From Micrococcus sp. 2A (lineage in GTDB: Bacteria; Actinomycetota; Actinomycetes; Actinomycetales; Micrococcaceae), in NCBI RefSeq assembly GCF_039519235.1, contig NZ_CP154351.1, positions 930,001 to 994,000 on the forward strand: a stretch of 64,000 bases of DNA, in the 5' to 3' direction. Each line of letters begins with the position of its first letter. The first letter of the stretch is position 1. The notes beneath the pieces are model-generated. The model was not told the origin of the DNA, did not search any database, and was given only the letters and a program-made list of their open reading frames with translations. Positions 40,315 to 50,437 of the stretch are shown here, one piece after another. Made by a program: the position numbers and the translations under genes.

Positions 40315-43300
40315 TCAGGCCCGGCGGCGCCGCCGTCCGGCCATCCCGGCCAGCCCCGCCCGGAGGCGGGAGGGCAGGCCACGGCGACCTCCGCCGCCGG
40401 AGGCCGAGGAGCCCGCCCCGGCCGAGGACCCCACTGCCGACGAGCCGTCGGCCCCCGGCACCCCGGCCTGGCCGGCACGCTGCCCGGCCGCGGCCCGTTC
40501 TGCCTCCGCCGCACGGCGCTCGGCGTCGATCCGCTCCCGCTCCTCGGCCTCGGCCGCCCGGCGCTCCTCGAGCTCGGCCACGCGGCGCCGCTCGCCCCGG
40601 GACTCGATCATGCGGTAGAGGACCGGCACCAGCACGAGCGTGAGCAGCGTGGAGGAGACCAGGCCGCCCACCACGGCCACGGCGAGCGGCTGGGACATGA
40701 AGCCCGCGTGGCCGGTGATCCCGAGCGCCGTGGGCATCATGGCGAGCACCGTGGCCAGCGCCGTCATCACCACGGGGCGCACGCGGTTGAGCGCGCCGAG
40801 CTCGATGGCCTCGTCCAGCGGCATGGCGTGGTCCCGCCGGTACTGGTTGATGAGGTCGATCAGCACGATCGCGTTGGTCACCACGATGCCGATGAGCATG
40901 AGCACGCCGATCATGGTGGGCAGGCCCAGCGCGGTCCCCGTGACCAGCAGCGCCAGGACGACGCCCGTGGCGGCGAACGGGATGGACACGAGCAGCACGA
41001 GCGGCTGGCGCAGCGAGTTGAACGTGGCCACCAGGACCACGTACACCACCGCGATCGCGGCCAGGAGCGCGAGCCCCAGGTCCCGGAACGTCTGCTCCTG
41101 CTGGGTGGCCGCTCCGCCGATGGTGGCCGTGACCCCCTCGGGCAGCTCGAGGCCGTCGAGGGCCTCGCCCACGCCTCGGGAGACCGCGCCGAGGTCCTGC
41201 CCCTCCGGCTTCACGCTCACCACGGCGGTGCGCTCGCCATTGGAGGAGGTGACGCTCGCGGGCACCTCGCGCTGGGACACCGCGGCGAGCTCCTCGAGCG
41301 GCACGGGGCCCTGCGGGGTCTGCACCGGGACAACGCGCAGCTCGTCGAGGGTCTCCACGGGCTCCGGGTCGCCCAGCCGCACCGTGTACTCCTGGAAGCC
41401 GAACCGCACGTCGCCCACCGGCAGGGCCTGCAGCGCACCGGCCACCTGGCCCGAGACGGCCTCCTCGGTCAGGCCCCGCTCGGCGGCGGCCTGGGTGTCC
41501 ACGTCCACCTGGAAGGTGGGGCGGGTGTCCGAGGCGGGCGTGCTGACCTCCCGCGCCCCCTCGACGCCGCGCAGCCGCTCGGCCACCGTGTTCGCGGCCT
41601 CGTCGAGCGCCTCGGGCGAGGACGCGCGCACGGACACGTCGATGTCCTGCGAGCCGCCGGGGCCCTGCTGGCTCGAGAGGGACACCTCGCCCACGCCCTC
41701 GAGCGCGGCCAGGCCCTGCCGCACGGTGTCCTGCAGGGCCTCCTGGTCCGCGTCCTCGTCCGTGACCACCGTGAACTGGGCGCTGTCCGCGGCACCGCCG
41801 GCGCCGAAGAAGCTTCCCTGGCCACCCGCCGTGAACTGCACGGTCTCCACGCCCTCGGTGTCCATCAGGGACTGCTCGACCTTCTCGGCCGCCGCAGCGG
41901 TGGCCTCCAGCGAGGTGCCCCGCCTCTGCTGAGCGGTGACCACGAAGGAGTTCTGCCCGGAGTCGCCGAGCAGGTTGGTGGGGACCAGGGGCAGCAGCGC
42001 CGCGGTGCCCGCCAGGAGCACGACGGCGGCCGCGAGGGTGGTCTTGGCGTGCCGCTGGGTCCAGCGCAGTGCGGGGCGGTACGCGTCCGTGAGCCACGAG
42101 CGGTGCGCCGTCGGACGGGCGTCGGCGGCCTGGCGCGGCGCGTCCGCGGCACGCCGCGGGGCGCGCAGGAACCACCAGCACAGCACCGGGATGATCGTGA
42201 GCGCCACCAGGAGGGAGGCGAGCAGGGCGATCGTCGTCGTGACCGCGAAGGGGCGGAACAGCTCGCCGGCCAGGCCGCCCACGAACCCGATGGGCAGGAA
42301 CACGGCCACGGCGACGAGGGTGGACGCGGTGACCGCGGTGGCCACCTCCCGCGTGCCCTCGAGGATGGCGGTGCGCCGGTCCTCGCCCAGGCTCAGGTGC
42401 CGCCGGATGTTCTCGACGACGACGATCGCGTCGTCCACGACGCGGCCGATCGAGATGGTGAGCGCACCGAGGGTGAGGGTGTTCAGCGAGTAGCCGGCCA
42501 CGCTCACGCCGATCAGCGCGGCCAGCAGGGAGAGCGGGATGGACACGGCCGTGACGAGCGTGGAGCGGGCCGAGAGGAGGAAGACGGCGATCACGAGGAC
42601 CGCGAAGGCCAGGCCCAGCATGCCCTCCACGAGAAGGCTGTCGATGGACTGCTGGATGAACGGCGCCTGGTCGAACACGACCTCGAGATGGGATCCGCCG
42701 CCCAGGAGGGACTCGAGCTCCGGCATCGCGTCGCGCACCGCCTGGGAGACGGCCACGAGGTCGGCGTCCGGGATCGCCGTGACGGAGAGCGAGAGCGTGT
42801 CCGCGCCGTCGGTGCGGGTCACGGAGGTGGGGTCCTCGGCGGCGAGGCTCACCTCGGCGACCTCCGACAGCGGCCGGGGGGTGCCCTCGGAGGAGGCTGC
42901 GGGGGCGGCCGGCGCCGCGCCGGTCCCGGGGGCGGTGGCCTCATCGGGCGTCGTCGTGCCCGGGGCGGGCGGTCCGCCGCCCCCGGCGCCGGAGGCCTCG
43001 CCCGCGGACCCGGAGTCCGACCCGGAGCCGGGGGTGACGGTCACCTGGGAGAGCTCCTCGAGGGACTCGACCGGGGAGCCGGCCTGGACCGGATAGGTGA
43101 TCCCGTCCTGCGTGACCTGGCCGATGGGGAACAGGCCGGCGTTCTCCTCCAGGGCCGTGGTGATGTCCTGGGTGGTCATCCCGGCGGCGGCGAGGGCCTG
43201 CTGGTCCGGCACGACGGAGACGTACTCCTCGGTGCCGCCGATCACCTGGGCGCCGCGGACGCCGTCGAGCTTCTGCAGGCGGGGCGCCACCACGTCCTCG

Positions 43301-43767
43301 GCCCGGCGGCGCAGCTCGTTGAGGTCCTCGTCCCCGGAGAGCGCGAGGAAGACCACCGGGAAGTCGGAGACCGACCCCGCGAAGGAGGTGGTCTCGGTCT
43401 CCTCCGGCAGCTGGGCGCCGAGGTTGGAGATCACGCGGTCCACCTGGGAGCGCGCCCGGTTGAGATCCGTGCCGTACTCGAAGCGAAGCTGCACGGCGTT
43501 GAAGGAGGAGCGCGACGTGGACTGGGAGGACTCGAGCCCCTCGACGGCCTGCAGGGCCGTCTCGAGGGGCTCGCCCACCGTGGCGTCCACCACCTCCGGG
43601 CTCGCGCCCGGGTAGGTGGTGGACACCGAGATGACGGGCAGCTCGAGGGACGGGATGAGCTCCCGCTTGAGCTGACCGGCGGAGATGACGCCGAACACCG
43701 CGACGAACACGGTGACGAGCGCCACGAGCGCCCGCTGCGACAGTGAGAACCGGGCGAGCGCTCCCAT
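40315..43767 (-). CDS. RND-superfamily efflux permease (SwrC/AcrB-like)
   Basis: An HAE1-type RND transporter of 1150 residues. The first membrane helix and GQLKRELIPSLELPVISVSTTYPGASPEVVD are typical, as are TFNSLRQPLVLLVSIPFAATG and NAIVLIDLINQYRRDH (TM4/TM10 regions). The first extracytoplasmic loop holds a Gly/Ala/Pro/Ser-rich insertion of about 50 residues, and the cytosolic C-terminus is a charged coiled coil with a poly-basic end. No membrane-fusion protein or outer-membrane channel is nearby, as expected for a Gram-positive. It follows mqo by six bases. Substrate unknown; B. subtilis SwrC exports surfactin. Confidence 0.9.
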   Translation of the reverse strand: MGALARFSLSQRALVALVTVFVAVFGVISAGQLKRELIPSLELPVISVSTTYPGASPEVVDATVGEPLETALQAVEGLESSQSTSRSSFNAVQLRFEYGTDLNRARSQVDRVISNLGAQLPEETETTSFAGSVSDFPVVFLALSGDEDLNELRRRAEDVVAPRLQKLDGVRGAQVIGGTEEYVSVVPDQQALAAAGMTTQDITTALEENAGLFPIGQVTQDGITYPVQAGSPVESLEELSQVTVTPGSGSDSGSAGEASGAGGGGPPAPGTTTPDEATAPGTGAAPAAPAASSEGTPRPLSEVAEVSLAAEDPTSVTRTDGADTLSLSVTAIPDADLVAVSQAVRDAMPELESLLGGGSHLEVVFDQAPFIQQSIDSLLVEGMLGLAFAVLVIAVFLLSARSTLVTAVSIPLSLLAALIGVSVAGYSLNTLTLGALTISIGRVVDDAIVVVENIRRHLSLGEDRRTAILEGTREVATAVTASTLVAVAVFLPIGFVGGLAGELFRPFAVTTTIALLASLLVALTIIPVLCWWFLRAPRRAADAPRQAADARPTAHRSWLTDAYRPALRWTQRHAKTTLAAAVVLLAGTAALLPLVPTNLLGDSGQNSFVVTAQQRRGTSLEATAAAAEKVEQSLMDTEGVETVQFTAGGQGSFFGAGGAADSAQFTVVTDEDADQEALQDTVRQGLAALEGVGEVSLSSQQGPGGSQDIDVSVRASSPEALDEAANTVAERLRGVEGAREVSTPASDTRPTFQVDVDTQAAAERGLTEEAVSGQVAGALQALPVGDVRFGFQEYTVRLGDPEPVETLDELRVVPVQTPQGPVPLEELAAVSQREVPASVTSSNGERTAVVSVKPEGQDLGAVSRGVGEALDGLELPEGVTATIGGAATQQEQTFRDLGLALLAAIAVVYVVLVATFNSLRQPLVLLVSIPFAATGVVLALLVTGTALGLPTMIGVLMLIGIVVTNAIVLIDLINQYRRDHAMPLDEAIELGALNRVRPVVMTALATVLAMMPTALGITGHAGFMSQPLAVAVVGGLVSSTLLTLVLVPVLYRMIESRGERRRVAELEERRAAEAEERERIDAERRAAEAERAAAGQRAGQAGVPGADGSSAVGSSAGAGSSASGGGGRRGLPSRLRAGLAGMAGRRRRRA

Positions 43768-43773
43768 GGTCGG

Positions 43774-45255
43774 TCAGCCCAGCTGCAGGGTGGCTGCGGT
43801 GGCCTCGGTGACCTCGCGGAGCAGCTCCGGCTCCTCGTTGAGGGTGTGGCCCAGCGACGGGATGAGCTCCTTGAGGGTGGAGTCCCATGCGCCCATCTTG
43901 GCGGGGAAGCAGCGCTCGAGCAGCTTCACCATGATGGGGGCCGCGGTGGAGGCGCCCGGGGACGCGCCCAGCAGGCCGCCGAGGGAGCCGTCCGCGTGGG
44001 TGACGACCTCGGTTCCGAACTGCAGCACGCCGCCGAAGCGGCCCTTCTTCTTCATCACCTGCACGCGCTGGCCGGCGGTGATCAGCTCCCAGTCGGAGCC
44101 CTCGGCCTCCGGGTAGAACTCCTGGAGCGTGTCCACCTTCTTGGAGCGCGGCTTCAGCACCTCGGAGACGAGGTACTGCGTGAGCGGGATGTTGTCCTTC
44201 GCCACGTCGAGCATCACCGGCAGGTTGTGCGGGCGGATGGAGAGCGGCAGGTCCAGGTAGGAGCCGGTCTTGAGGAAGTTGGTGGAGAAGCCGGCGTAGG
44301 GGCCGAACAGCAGGGAGCGCTTGCCGTTGACGAAGCGGGTGTCCAGGTGGGGGACAGACATGGGCGGGGCGCCCACCGCGGCCTGGCCGTACACCTTGGC
44401 CATGTGGCGGTTCACCACGGCGTCGTCGGTGCAGCGGAAGAACTGGCCGGACACGGGGAAGCCGCCGAAGCCCTTGGCCTCGGGGATCCCCGAGTTCTGC
44501 AGCAGGTGCAGGGCACCGCCGCCGGCGCCGACGAACACGAAGCGGGCGCGGTCCGTGACGGTGGAGCCGGCGGCCTTGTTCTTGACCGTCACCTCCCAGC
44601 GGCCGTCGGTGCCGCGCTCCAGGCCGGTCACCTTGTGGCCGAAGCGCACCTCGGCACCGTGGGAGGCCATGCTCGTCACGAGCTGGCGGGTGAGGGAGCC
44701 GAAGTCGACGTCGGTGCCGCCGGCCACGCGGGAGGCGGCGACGCGCGGGCCGGCGGGGCGGCCCTCCATGAGCAGAGGGGCCCACTCGGCGATCGTCGCC
44801 GGGTCCTCGGTGTGCTCCATCTGCGCGAAGAGCGGCTCGGCGGACATGGCCTCGTAGCGCTTGCGCAGGTAGTCGGCGTGGTCGTCGCCCCACACGAAGG
44901 ACATGTGCGGCAGCGGGTTGATGAAGGACTTCGGGTCCTTGAGCGTGCCGTCCTTCACGAGGGCGGACCAGAACTGGCGGGTCAGCATGAACTGCTCGTT
45001 GATGCCGAGGGCCTTGGAGACGTCCACCCGGCCGTCCTTGCCCATCGGGGAGTAGTTCAGCTCGCACAGGGCCGCGTGGCCCGTGCCGGCGTTGTTCCAC
45101 GGGTCGGAGGACTCCAGACCGGCCTGGTCGAGGTTCTCGTACAGGGCGATGGACCACGTGGGCTCGAGCTTCTGGAGCATCACGCCGAGGGTGGCGGACA
45201 TGATGCCGCCGCCGATCAGCACGACGTCGTGGGTGGTGGAAGAGGTGGTGGACAC
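43774..45255 (-). CDS. mqo: Malate:quinone oxidoreductase
   Basis: FAD-dependent peripheral membrane enzyme that oxidises malate to oxaloacetate and reduces quinone, serving both the TCA cycle and respiration. It has 493 residues. The FAD motif [19 protein letters not shown] starts at residue 10. [42 protein letters not shown] and the C-terminal [20 protein letters not shown] are diagnostic. The GTG at 45255 has AGGAG six bases before it. Together with atpA-H in this window it represents core respiratory energy metabolism. Confidence 0.96.
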   Translation of the reverse strand: MSTTSSTTHDVVLIGGGIMSATLGVMLQKLEPTWSIALYENLDQAGLESSDPWNNAGTGHAALCELNYSPMGKDGRVDVSKALGINEQFMLTRQFWSALVKDGTLKDPKSFINPLPHMSFVWGDDHADYLRKRYEAMSAEPLFAQMEHTEDPATIAEWAPLLMEGRPAGPRVAASRVAGGTDVDFGSLTRQLVTSMASHGAEVRFGHKVTGLERGTDGRWEVTVKNKAAGSTVTDRARFVFVGAGGGALHLLQNSGIPEAKGFGGFPVSGQFFRCTDDAVVNRHMAKVYGQAAVGAPPMSVPHLDTRFVNGKRSLLFGPYAGFSTNFLKTGSYLDLPLSIRPHNLPVMLDVAKDNIPLTQYLVSEVLKPRSKKVDTLQEFYPEAEGSDWELITAGQRVQVMKKKGRFGGVLQFGTEVVTHADGSLGGLLGASPGASTAAPIMVKLLERCFPAKMGAWDSTLKELIPSLGHTLNEEPELLREVTEATAATLQLG

Positions 45256-45343
45256 GGTCTACTCCTGGGACAGATCGACGGTGGTGGGGCACCGCGGGTC
45301 CCTCGGTTCTGCGGGGGGCCGCGGGTCGATGCCGCGGTGGCCC

Positions 45344-45349
45344 ACTCTA
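45344..45349 (-). promoter_or_regulatory. Putative -10 element of mqo
   Basis: TAGAGT on the minus strand, about 90 bases before the GTG of mqo. Unlike most promoters here it would give a leadered mRNA, consistent with the good AGGAG ribosome site of mqo. Confidence 0.4.
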
Positions 45350-45389
45350 CTACCGGACGCCCCCGCTCCGGGTGCGTGGGCCGAGGGGG

Positions 45390-47087
45390 TCAGGCGTCCG
45401 TGACGCCGATGCGCGCGAAGGGCTCGTCGAGCTGGGGGGAGGTCGGGTACGAGGCCACCCTGGGCCCCGTGGCCAGCGCGGAGATGGGGTAGACGAGCGG
45501 CAGGGCGGGCAGGTCCAGGGCCATCGCACGCACGACGCCGCGGTGCAGCTCGCGGCGTCGGTCGTCGTCGGGCTCCGCGGCGGCGGCCGCGAGGTCGCGC
45601 GCCACCCGGGGATTGACGTAGTTGGTCTCGGCCCGGCCCGAGCGGACGAACGGCTCGAGGAACGCGTGGGGGTCGCGGTAGGCGCCGCCGCGGCCCATGA
45701 GGTGGAACGCCCGGGCGGGCCGGGAGACCACGGCCCGCAGGTAGTCCTCGTCGTCCGGGACCGGCACGGGGGTCACCGTGATCCCCACCGCGCCCAGGTC
45801 CGCGGCGACCATCGCGTAGACGCGCTCGGGCTCGGGCAGGGAGGGGCGCCCCGTGGCCAGGGGGTACAGGAACTCGAGGGGCTCGCCCGCGTACCCGGAC
45901 ATCTCCCGGAGACGCTCGGCGCGGTCCGGATCGAGGTCGTGGTGCTCCGCCTCCTCGTCGCCGACGCCGAGGGCCGGCGGAACGAGGTCGTGGGCCTGGG
46001 CGGTGCCCTCGAGGAAGACGTCGCTGGAGGCCAGCCGCCCGCGGTCCACCGCGTGGGCCACGGCCTGGCGCAGATGCTGGGAGCGCAGCTGCGGATGGGC
46101 CAGGTTCATCCCGAGGTAGAGCACGGCCAGGGGATCGCGGGGGAGGACCTGCGTGCCGGCCTCCACGAGGGGGCGCAGCTGGCTGGGGGCCACCACGTCG
46201 ATCACGTCCGCGGTGCCCCGGCGCAGCTCCCGCAGGCGGGTGCTCGCCCGGCCCCACGCGTGCACGGCCACCGGCCCCGTGGCGGGCGCGTCCCCGCGGT
46301 GGCGGTCGGCGGGCATGAGCAGGGTGACGTCGGCGGGGTCCGCGGCCGCCGGCTCCCGCGCCGCGTGCGCGGCGGCCTCCTCGGCCGTGGCCCAGCGGAA
46401 GGCCCCGGTGCCCGCGGGGGTGACGACGTCGGCGTCCCCCACCCGGACCGTCCGGTCCCACGAGCCGGGGGAGGAGATGGCGAAGGGCGGGGAGCTCAGC
46501 GCCGCGGGGAGGTGGTGGAGGCGGGAGCGCAGGCGCAGTCGGACGGTCCGCTCGTCGGGCGTCTCGACGCCCGCGAAGGCGGTCTCCTCGGTCCCCGCGT
46601 GTCCGCCGAACGCGGACACGAACGGGGAGGGCATCGCGACGGTCCCGTCCACGGGGGTCGGCGGCGTGGACCAGCGCGTGACGTTGGCGGCCACGGCGGC
46701 GGCGTCGCACGGTGCGCCGTCCTCGAAGACCACGCCGTCGAGGAGGCGGAACTCGTGGGTGAGGCCGTCGTCCGAGACCGTGTGGGACTCCACGAGCTGG
46801 GGGGTCGGGGCCCCCGTGTCCGGGTCCACGCCGAGCAGCGTCTCGAGCACCTGGCGGGAGAGGCGGAAGGTCTCCGCGTCCCAGGCGCCCGCGGGGTCAC
46901 GCGTGAGCGGGCGGCCCGGCGCGCCCACCACGAACGGCCGAGGGACCGCGGGGGCTGCGGGCGCCGCGGACGGGACGGTGGGGGTGGACGCGGCAGGCGT
47001 GGCCGGGGCCTCCCGCGCGCACCCGCTCAGGCCCACGCCGAGCGAGGCCAGGCCGAGGCCCATGAACCCGCGACGGCTGAGCTCCAT
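45390..47087 (-). CDS. ABC transporter solute-binding lipoprotein (family 5, peptide type)
   Basis: A 565-residue extracytoplasmic binding protein of the DppA/OppA family. The N-terminus has a twin-arginine motif SRRGFMG and a lipobox ending at Cys23 (VGLSGC), so it is likely exported folded by Tat and lipid-anchored. RLSRQVLETLLGVDPDTGAPTPQLVESHTVSDDGLTHEFRL and the DRAVAHAVDRGRL-like block are family features. No permease or ATPase gene is adjacent, so it is an orphan that must use components encoded elsewhere or act otherwise. Peptide specificity is inferred from the family. Confidence 0.9.
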   Translation of the reverse strand: MELSRRGFMGLGLASLGVGLSGCAREAPATPAASTPTVPSAAPAAPAVPRPFVVGAPGRPLTRDPAGAWDAETFRLSRQVLETLLGVDPDTGAPTPQLVESHTVSDDGLTHEFRLLDGVVFEDGAPCDAAAVAANVTRWSTPPTPVDGTVAMPSPFVSAFGGHAGTEETAFAGVETPDERTVRLRLRSRLHHLPAALSSPPFAISSPGSWDRTVRVGDADVVTPAGTGAFRWATAEEAAAHAAREPAAADPADVTLLMPADRHRGDAPATGPVAVHAWGRASTRLRELRRGTADVIDVVAPSQLRPLVEAGTQVLPRDPLAVLYLGMNLAHPQLRSQHLRQAVAHAVDRGRLASSDVFLEGTAQAHDLVPPALGVGDEEAEHHDLDPDRAERLREMSGYAGEPLEFLYPLATGRPSLPEPERVYAMVAADLGAVGITVTPVPVPDDEDYLRAVVSRPARAFHLMGRGGAYRDPHAFLEPFVRSGRAETNYVNPRVARDLAAAAAEPDDDRRRELHRGVVRAMALDLPALPLVYPISALATGPRVASYPTSPQLDEPFARIGVTDA

Positions 47088-47111
47088 GTCCGTCTCCTCG
47101 TGTCAGTGCTG

Positions 47112-47193
<82 letters not shown>

Positions 47194-47239
47194 CTGCCCC
47201 GCTCCTCGGGGGCGAGCTCAGATCCTACCGGCCGGTCCC

Positions 47240-47725
47240 TCAGTCGGTGACGCCCAGGAGGCGCCGCAGGCGCTCGACGTGGCCCGTGGCCTTCACGTTG
47301 TACAGCGCGTGGACGACCCGGCCGTCGGGGCCGACGACGACGGTGGAGCGGATCAGGCCCTCGTAGACCTTCCCGTAGTTCTTCTTCTCCCCCCACGCGC
47401 CGTAGGCCTGCGCCACGGCGTGGTCCTCGTCCGAGAGGAGCGGGAACGTGAGCTGCTCCTTCTGCGCGAAGCGGATGATCTTGCCGATCGGGTCGGGGGA
47501 GATGCCGAGGACCACGTGGCCGGCGCCGGCGAGGGAGGCGAGGCTGTCGCGGAAGTCGCACGCCTGGGTGGTGCACCCGGGCGTGGAGGCCGCCGGGTAG
47601 AAGTAGACGATCGTGCTCTTGCCCGCGCTGTCGCGCAGGGAGACGGGGCGCCCGTCCTGGTCCTGGAGGGTGAACGCCGGGGCGACGTCGCCGGGCTGGA
47701 GGCGGGAGGAGGTAGCGTCGGTCAT
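47240..47725 (-). CDS. bcp: Thioredoxin-dependent peroxiredoxin Bcp
   Basis: Peroxiredoxin of the BCP/PrxQ class that reduces peroxides with thioredoxin. It has 161 residues. Peroxidatic Cys51 and resolving Cys56 are in STPGCTTQACDFRD, the atypical 2-Cys arrangement. VYFYPAASTPG and GISPDPIGKIIRFAQKEQLTFPLLSDEDHAVAQAYGAWGEK match the family. The ATG at 47725 lies seven bases behind a TATCGT hexamer, so translation is probably leaderless. Confidence 0.95.
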   Translation of the reverse strand: MTDATSSRLQPGDVAPAFTLQDQDGRPVSLRDSAGKSTIVYFYPAASTPGCTTQACDFRDSLASLAGAGHVVLGISPDPIGKIIRFAQKEQLTFPLLSDEDHAVAQAYGAWGEKKNYGKVYEGLIRSTVVVGPDGRVVHALYNVKATGHVERLRRLLGVTD

Positions 47726-47732
47726 GCCGCCC

Positions 47733-47738
47733 ACGATA
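47733..47738 (-). promoter_or_regulatory. -10 element of bcp (leaderless)
   Basis: TATCGT on the minus strand, seven bases before the bcp ATG. Confidence 0.55.
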
Positions 47739-47836
47739 GGCGGGGCGCCCGCGCGGAGGCGAGCGGTCCGCGGAGACGACCCGCGGAGACGAGAAGGCCC
47801 CGTCATCGCGGCGGCGATGACGGGGCCCTCTCCTTC

Positions 47837-47912
47837 TGGTGCACCCCCCGGGACTCGAACCCGGAACCTGCTGATTAAGAGTCAGATGCTCTACCAATTG
47901 AGCTAGAGGTGC
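47837..47912 (-). tRNA. tRNA-Lys (anticodon CUU)
   Basis: Acceptor GCACCTC/GGGGTGC pairs with one G-U. The D arm region is AGCTCAATTGGTAGAGC, the anticodon loop CTCTTAA gives CUU, and the T arm is CCGGG-TTCGAGT-CCCGG. Unlike the neighbouring tRNA-Leu, the 3' CCA is encoded (47837-47839). Confidence 0.95.
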
Positions 47913-47967
47913 AGGCGCCGTACGGCCTTCCGATTCTCACCGGCGCGCCGTGCAACGAGTGGAAACC

Positions 47968-48471
47968 CTACCAGGTCTTCGGGGCGCCGTCCAAGCCTGG
48001 GTCGGGCGTGACCGCCTCCGCCGGGTCCGAGACCGCATACAGCCGGTCCAGCTCGTCCATGAACGCGGTCATGAATCCGTGGAAATCCGCGGCGTCCGCG
48101 CGCTGGTCGAGATCTGCGACACCGTCCTCGGTGAGATCCCCCACAGGGACACGCGCGTGCTCGGACACGTCGAACCACGTGCGGAAGCCGGTGACGGTCT
48201 CCACCTGGTAGCCGGAGCCCGTGTCCGCCACGGTCGCCACGTTGTGCAGCCCCACCGTCACGGGGTCCGGCTCCTGCGGCGCGCGGAGCACCGGCTCGGT
48301 GGCCGGGTCCACAGGGCAGAGGACCATCTCGAGAGGCACGTGGCGGTAGCCGATCACGAGGGGCGTGGAGGAGCCGGAGGGCTGCCCGTACACGAGGTTG
48401 TAATCGCCGTGGTTGAACACCCGCGCGTCGAATGCGGCGCGGAGGCGGCGCATGAGGTGGGGGGAGTCCAT
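47968..48471 (-). CDS. Hypothetical soluble protein
   Basis: A 167-residue acidic protein that I do not recognise. It has no signal peptide, membrane segment or metal motif. Visible parts are LMRRLRAAFDARVFNHGDYNLVYGQ, TPLVIGYRHVPLEMVLCPVDPATEP and a C-terminal ADFHGFMTAFMDELDRLYAV. Start ATG 48471 is supported by a TAGCGT hexamer seven bases before it. Codon usage and third-position GC match its neighbours. It is divergent from ilvD across 125 bases. Confidence 0.75.
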   Translation of the reverse strand: MDSPHLMRRLRAAFDARVFNHGDYNLVYGQPSGSSTPLVIGYRHVPLEMVLCPVDPATEPVLRAPQEPDPVTVGLHNVATVADTGSGYQVETVTGFRTWFDVSEHARVPVGDLTEDGVADLDQRADAADFHGFMTAFMDELDRLYAVSDPAEAVTPDPGLDGAPKTW

Positions 48472-48478
48472 GTGTCCC

Positions 48479-48484
48479 ACGCTA
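48479..48484 (-). promoter_or_regulatory. -10 element of the hypothetical gene (leaderless)
   Basis: TAGCGT on the minus strand, seven bases before the ATG at 48471. Confidence 0.5.
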
Positions 48485-48584
48485 CGCGTCGCGGCAGGAG
48501 GGCGCCACGTGAGGCGTCCGAGCGGAACCCCTCCGCGTCGTGTCACATCGTGACCCGTCCCATGGCCGGCGGGCCCGCCGTCCC

Positions 48585-48590
48585 TAGACT
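48585..48590 (+). promoter_or_regulatory. -10 element of ilvD (leaderless)
   Basis: TAGACT stands six bases before the ilvD ATG. About 35 bases upstream a palindrome gtcac-atc-gtgac (48543-48555) overlaps the expected -35 region and could bind a regulator. Confidence 0.6.
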
Positions 48591-48596
48591 GCGCCC

Positions 48597-50345
48597 ATGG
48601 AGAACACCGAGGCCCAGGGCTCCGCAGCCCCCGTCAGCACCGCCCCCGCCACGCCCGCCCCGGACATGAAGCCGCGCTCGCGCGACGTCACCGACGGCAT
48701 GGAGCGCGCCGCCTCGCGCGGCATGCTCCGCGCCGTGGGCCTGGGCGACGACGACTTCGCCAAGCCCCAGATCGGCATCGCGTCCTCCTGGAACGAGATC
48801 ACGCCGTGCAACCTCTCCCTGGACCGTCTCGCCCAGGCGGCCAAGGAGGGCGTCCACGCCGACGGCGGCTATCCGCTCGAGTTCGGCACCGTCTCCGTCT
48901 CGGACGGCATCTCGATGGGCCACGAGGGCATGCACTTCTCCCTCGTCTCCCGCGAGGTGATCGCCGACTCCGTGGAGACGGTCATGATGGCCGAGCGCCT
49001 CGACGGCTCGGTGCTCCTGGCCGGCTGCGACAAGTCCCTGCCCGGCATGCTCATGGCCGCGGCCCGCCTCGACCTGGCCAGCGTGTTCGTCTACGCCGGC
49101 TCCACGATGCCCGGCCACGCGCGCCTCTCCGACGGCACCGAGAAGCAGGTGACGATCATCGACGCGTTCGAGGCGGTCGGCGCGTGTGCCCGCGGCCTCA
49201 TGAGCGAGGAGGACCTGCTGCGCATCGAGAAGGCGATCGTCCCCACCGAGGGCGCGTGCGGCGGCATGTACACCGCCAACACGATGGCCTCGATCGGCGA
49301 GGCGCTCGGCATGTCCCTGCCCGGCTCGGCCACGCCGCCCTCGCCGGACCGCCGCCGCGACGACTTCGCGCGCCGCTCCGGCGCCGCCGTCGTCCAACTC
49401 CTGCGCCTCGGCATCACCGCCCGGGACATCATGACGAAGGAGGCGTTCGAGAACGCCATCGCCGTGACCATGGCGTTCGGCGGCTCCACGAACGCGGTGC
49501 TGCACCTCCTCGCGATCGCGCGGGAGGCCGGCGTGGACCTCACCCTGGACGACTTCAACCGCGTGGGCGACCGCGTCCCGCACATCGCCGACCTCAAGCC
49601 CTTCGGCCGCTACGTGATGACGGACGTGGACCGCGTGGGCGGCGTGCCCGTGGTCATGAAGGCGCTGCTGGACGAGGGGCTGCTCCACGGCGATGCGCTC
49701 ACGGTGACGGGAAAGACCCTTGCCGAGAACCTCGCCGCCCTGGCGCCGGACCCCGTGGACGGCACCGTCATCCGCCGCATGGACGAGCCCATGCACCCCA
49801 ACGGCGGCATCGCGGTCCTGCGGGGCAGCCTCGCCCCGGAGGGCGCCGTCGTGAAGTCCGCCGGCTTCGACGCGGACGTCTTCGAGGGCACCGCCCGCGT
49901 GTTCGACCGCGAGCGCGCCGCCATGGACGCCCTCGAGGACGGCACCATCGCCGCGGGCGACGTCGTCGTGATCCGCTACGAGGGCCCGCGCGGCGGCCCG
50001 GGCATGCGGGAGATGCTCGCCATCACCGGCGCGATCAAGGGCGCCGGCCTCGGCAAGGACGTCCTGCTCCTCACCGACGGGCGCTTCTCCGGCGGCACCA
50101 CGGGCCTGTGCATCGGGCACATCGCGCCCGAGGCGGCCGACGGCGGGCCGATCGCCCTGGTGCGCGACGGCGACCGGATCCGCGTGGACATCGCGGGCCG
50201 GACGCTCGACATCCTGGTGGACGCGGCCGAGCTGGAGGCGCGCCGGGCGGACTGGACGCCCGTCCCGCCGAAGTTCACCACGGGGGTGCTGGGCAAGTAC
50301 GCCAAGCTCGTGCACTCCGCGGCCGAAGGTGCGTACCTGGGCTGA
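48597..50345 (+). CDS. ilvD: Dihydroxy-acid dehydratase
   Basis: Iron-sulfur dehydratase for the third step of valine and isoleucine synthesis. It has 582 residues. The cluster cysteines lie in [17 protein letters not shown] and [25 protein letters not shown] and [15 protein letters not shown] are the conserved C-terminal blocks. About 24 N-terminal Ala/Pro-rich residues precede the folded part. It is separated from ilvB by 323 bases, and so is probably its own transcript. Confidence 0.97.
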   Translation: MENTEAQGSAAPVSTAPATPAPDMKPRSRDVTDGMERAASRGMLRAVGLGDDDFAKPQIGIASSWNEITPCNLSLDRLAQAAKEGVHADGGYPLEFGTVSVSDGISMGHEGMHFSLVSREVIADSVETVMMAERLDGSVLLAGCDKSLPGMLMAAARLDLASVFVYAGSTMPGHARLSDGTEKQVTIIDAFEAVGACARGLMSEEDLLRIEKAIVPTEGACGGMYTANTMASIGEALGMSLPGSATPPSPDRRRDDFARRSGAAVVQLLRLGITARDIMTKEAFENAIAVTMAFGGSTNAVLHLLAIAREAGVDLTLDDFNRVGDRVPHIADLKPFGRYVMTDVDRVGGVPVVMKALLDEGLLHGDALTVTGKTLAENLAALAPDPVDGTVIRRMDEPMHPNGGIAVLRGSLAPEGAVVKSAGFDADVFEGTARVFDRERAAMDALEDGTIAAGDVVVIRYEGPRGGPGMREMLAITGAIKGAGLGKDVLLLTDGRFSGGTTGLCIGHIAPEAADGGPIALVRDGDRIRVDIAGRTLDILVDAAELEARRADWTPVPPKFTTGVLGKYAKLVHSAAEGAYLG

Positions 50346-50350
50346 GGCCG

Positions 50351-50375
50351 GAGGCCTGAGGCCTGAGGCCTGAGG
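50351..50375 (+). repeat. Heptanucleotide tandem repeat after ilvD
   Basis: The unit gaggcct is repeated three and a half times directly after the ilvD stop. It lies outside any reading frame of known function. Confidence 0.85.
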
Positions 50376-50437
50376 TGGGCGCGGGCGCGCGGGTGCTGCG
50401 GCATGGACGCCCGGGGGGCGCCGCGTGGGCCACGTCT

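Noticed and set aside
37028..42181. A 1717-codon minus-strand open frame across sbcD, sbcC and the RND gene
   Set aside because: It spans convergent genes with firm motifs. The composition is Arg/Gly/Pro/Ala-rich without any motif; it is a high-GC artefact.
40708..43746. A 1012-codon plus-strand frame opposite the RND permease
   Set aside because: The opposite strand encodes a standard RND permease with all conserved blocks, and this frame has no recognisable domain.
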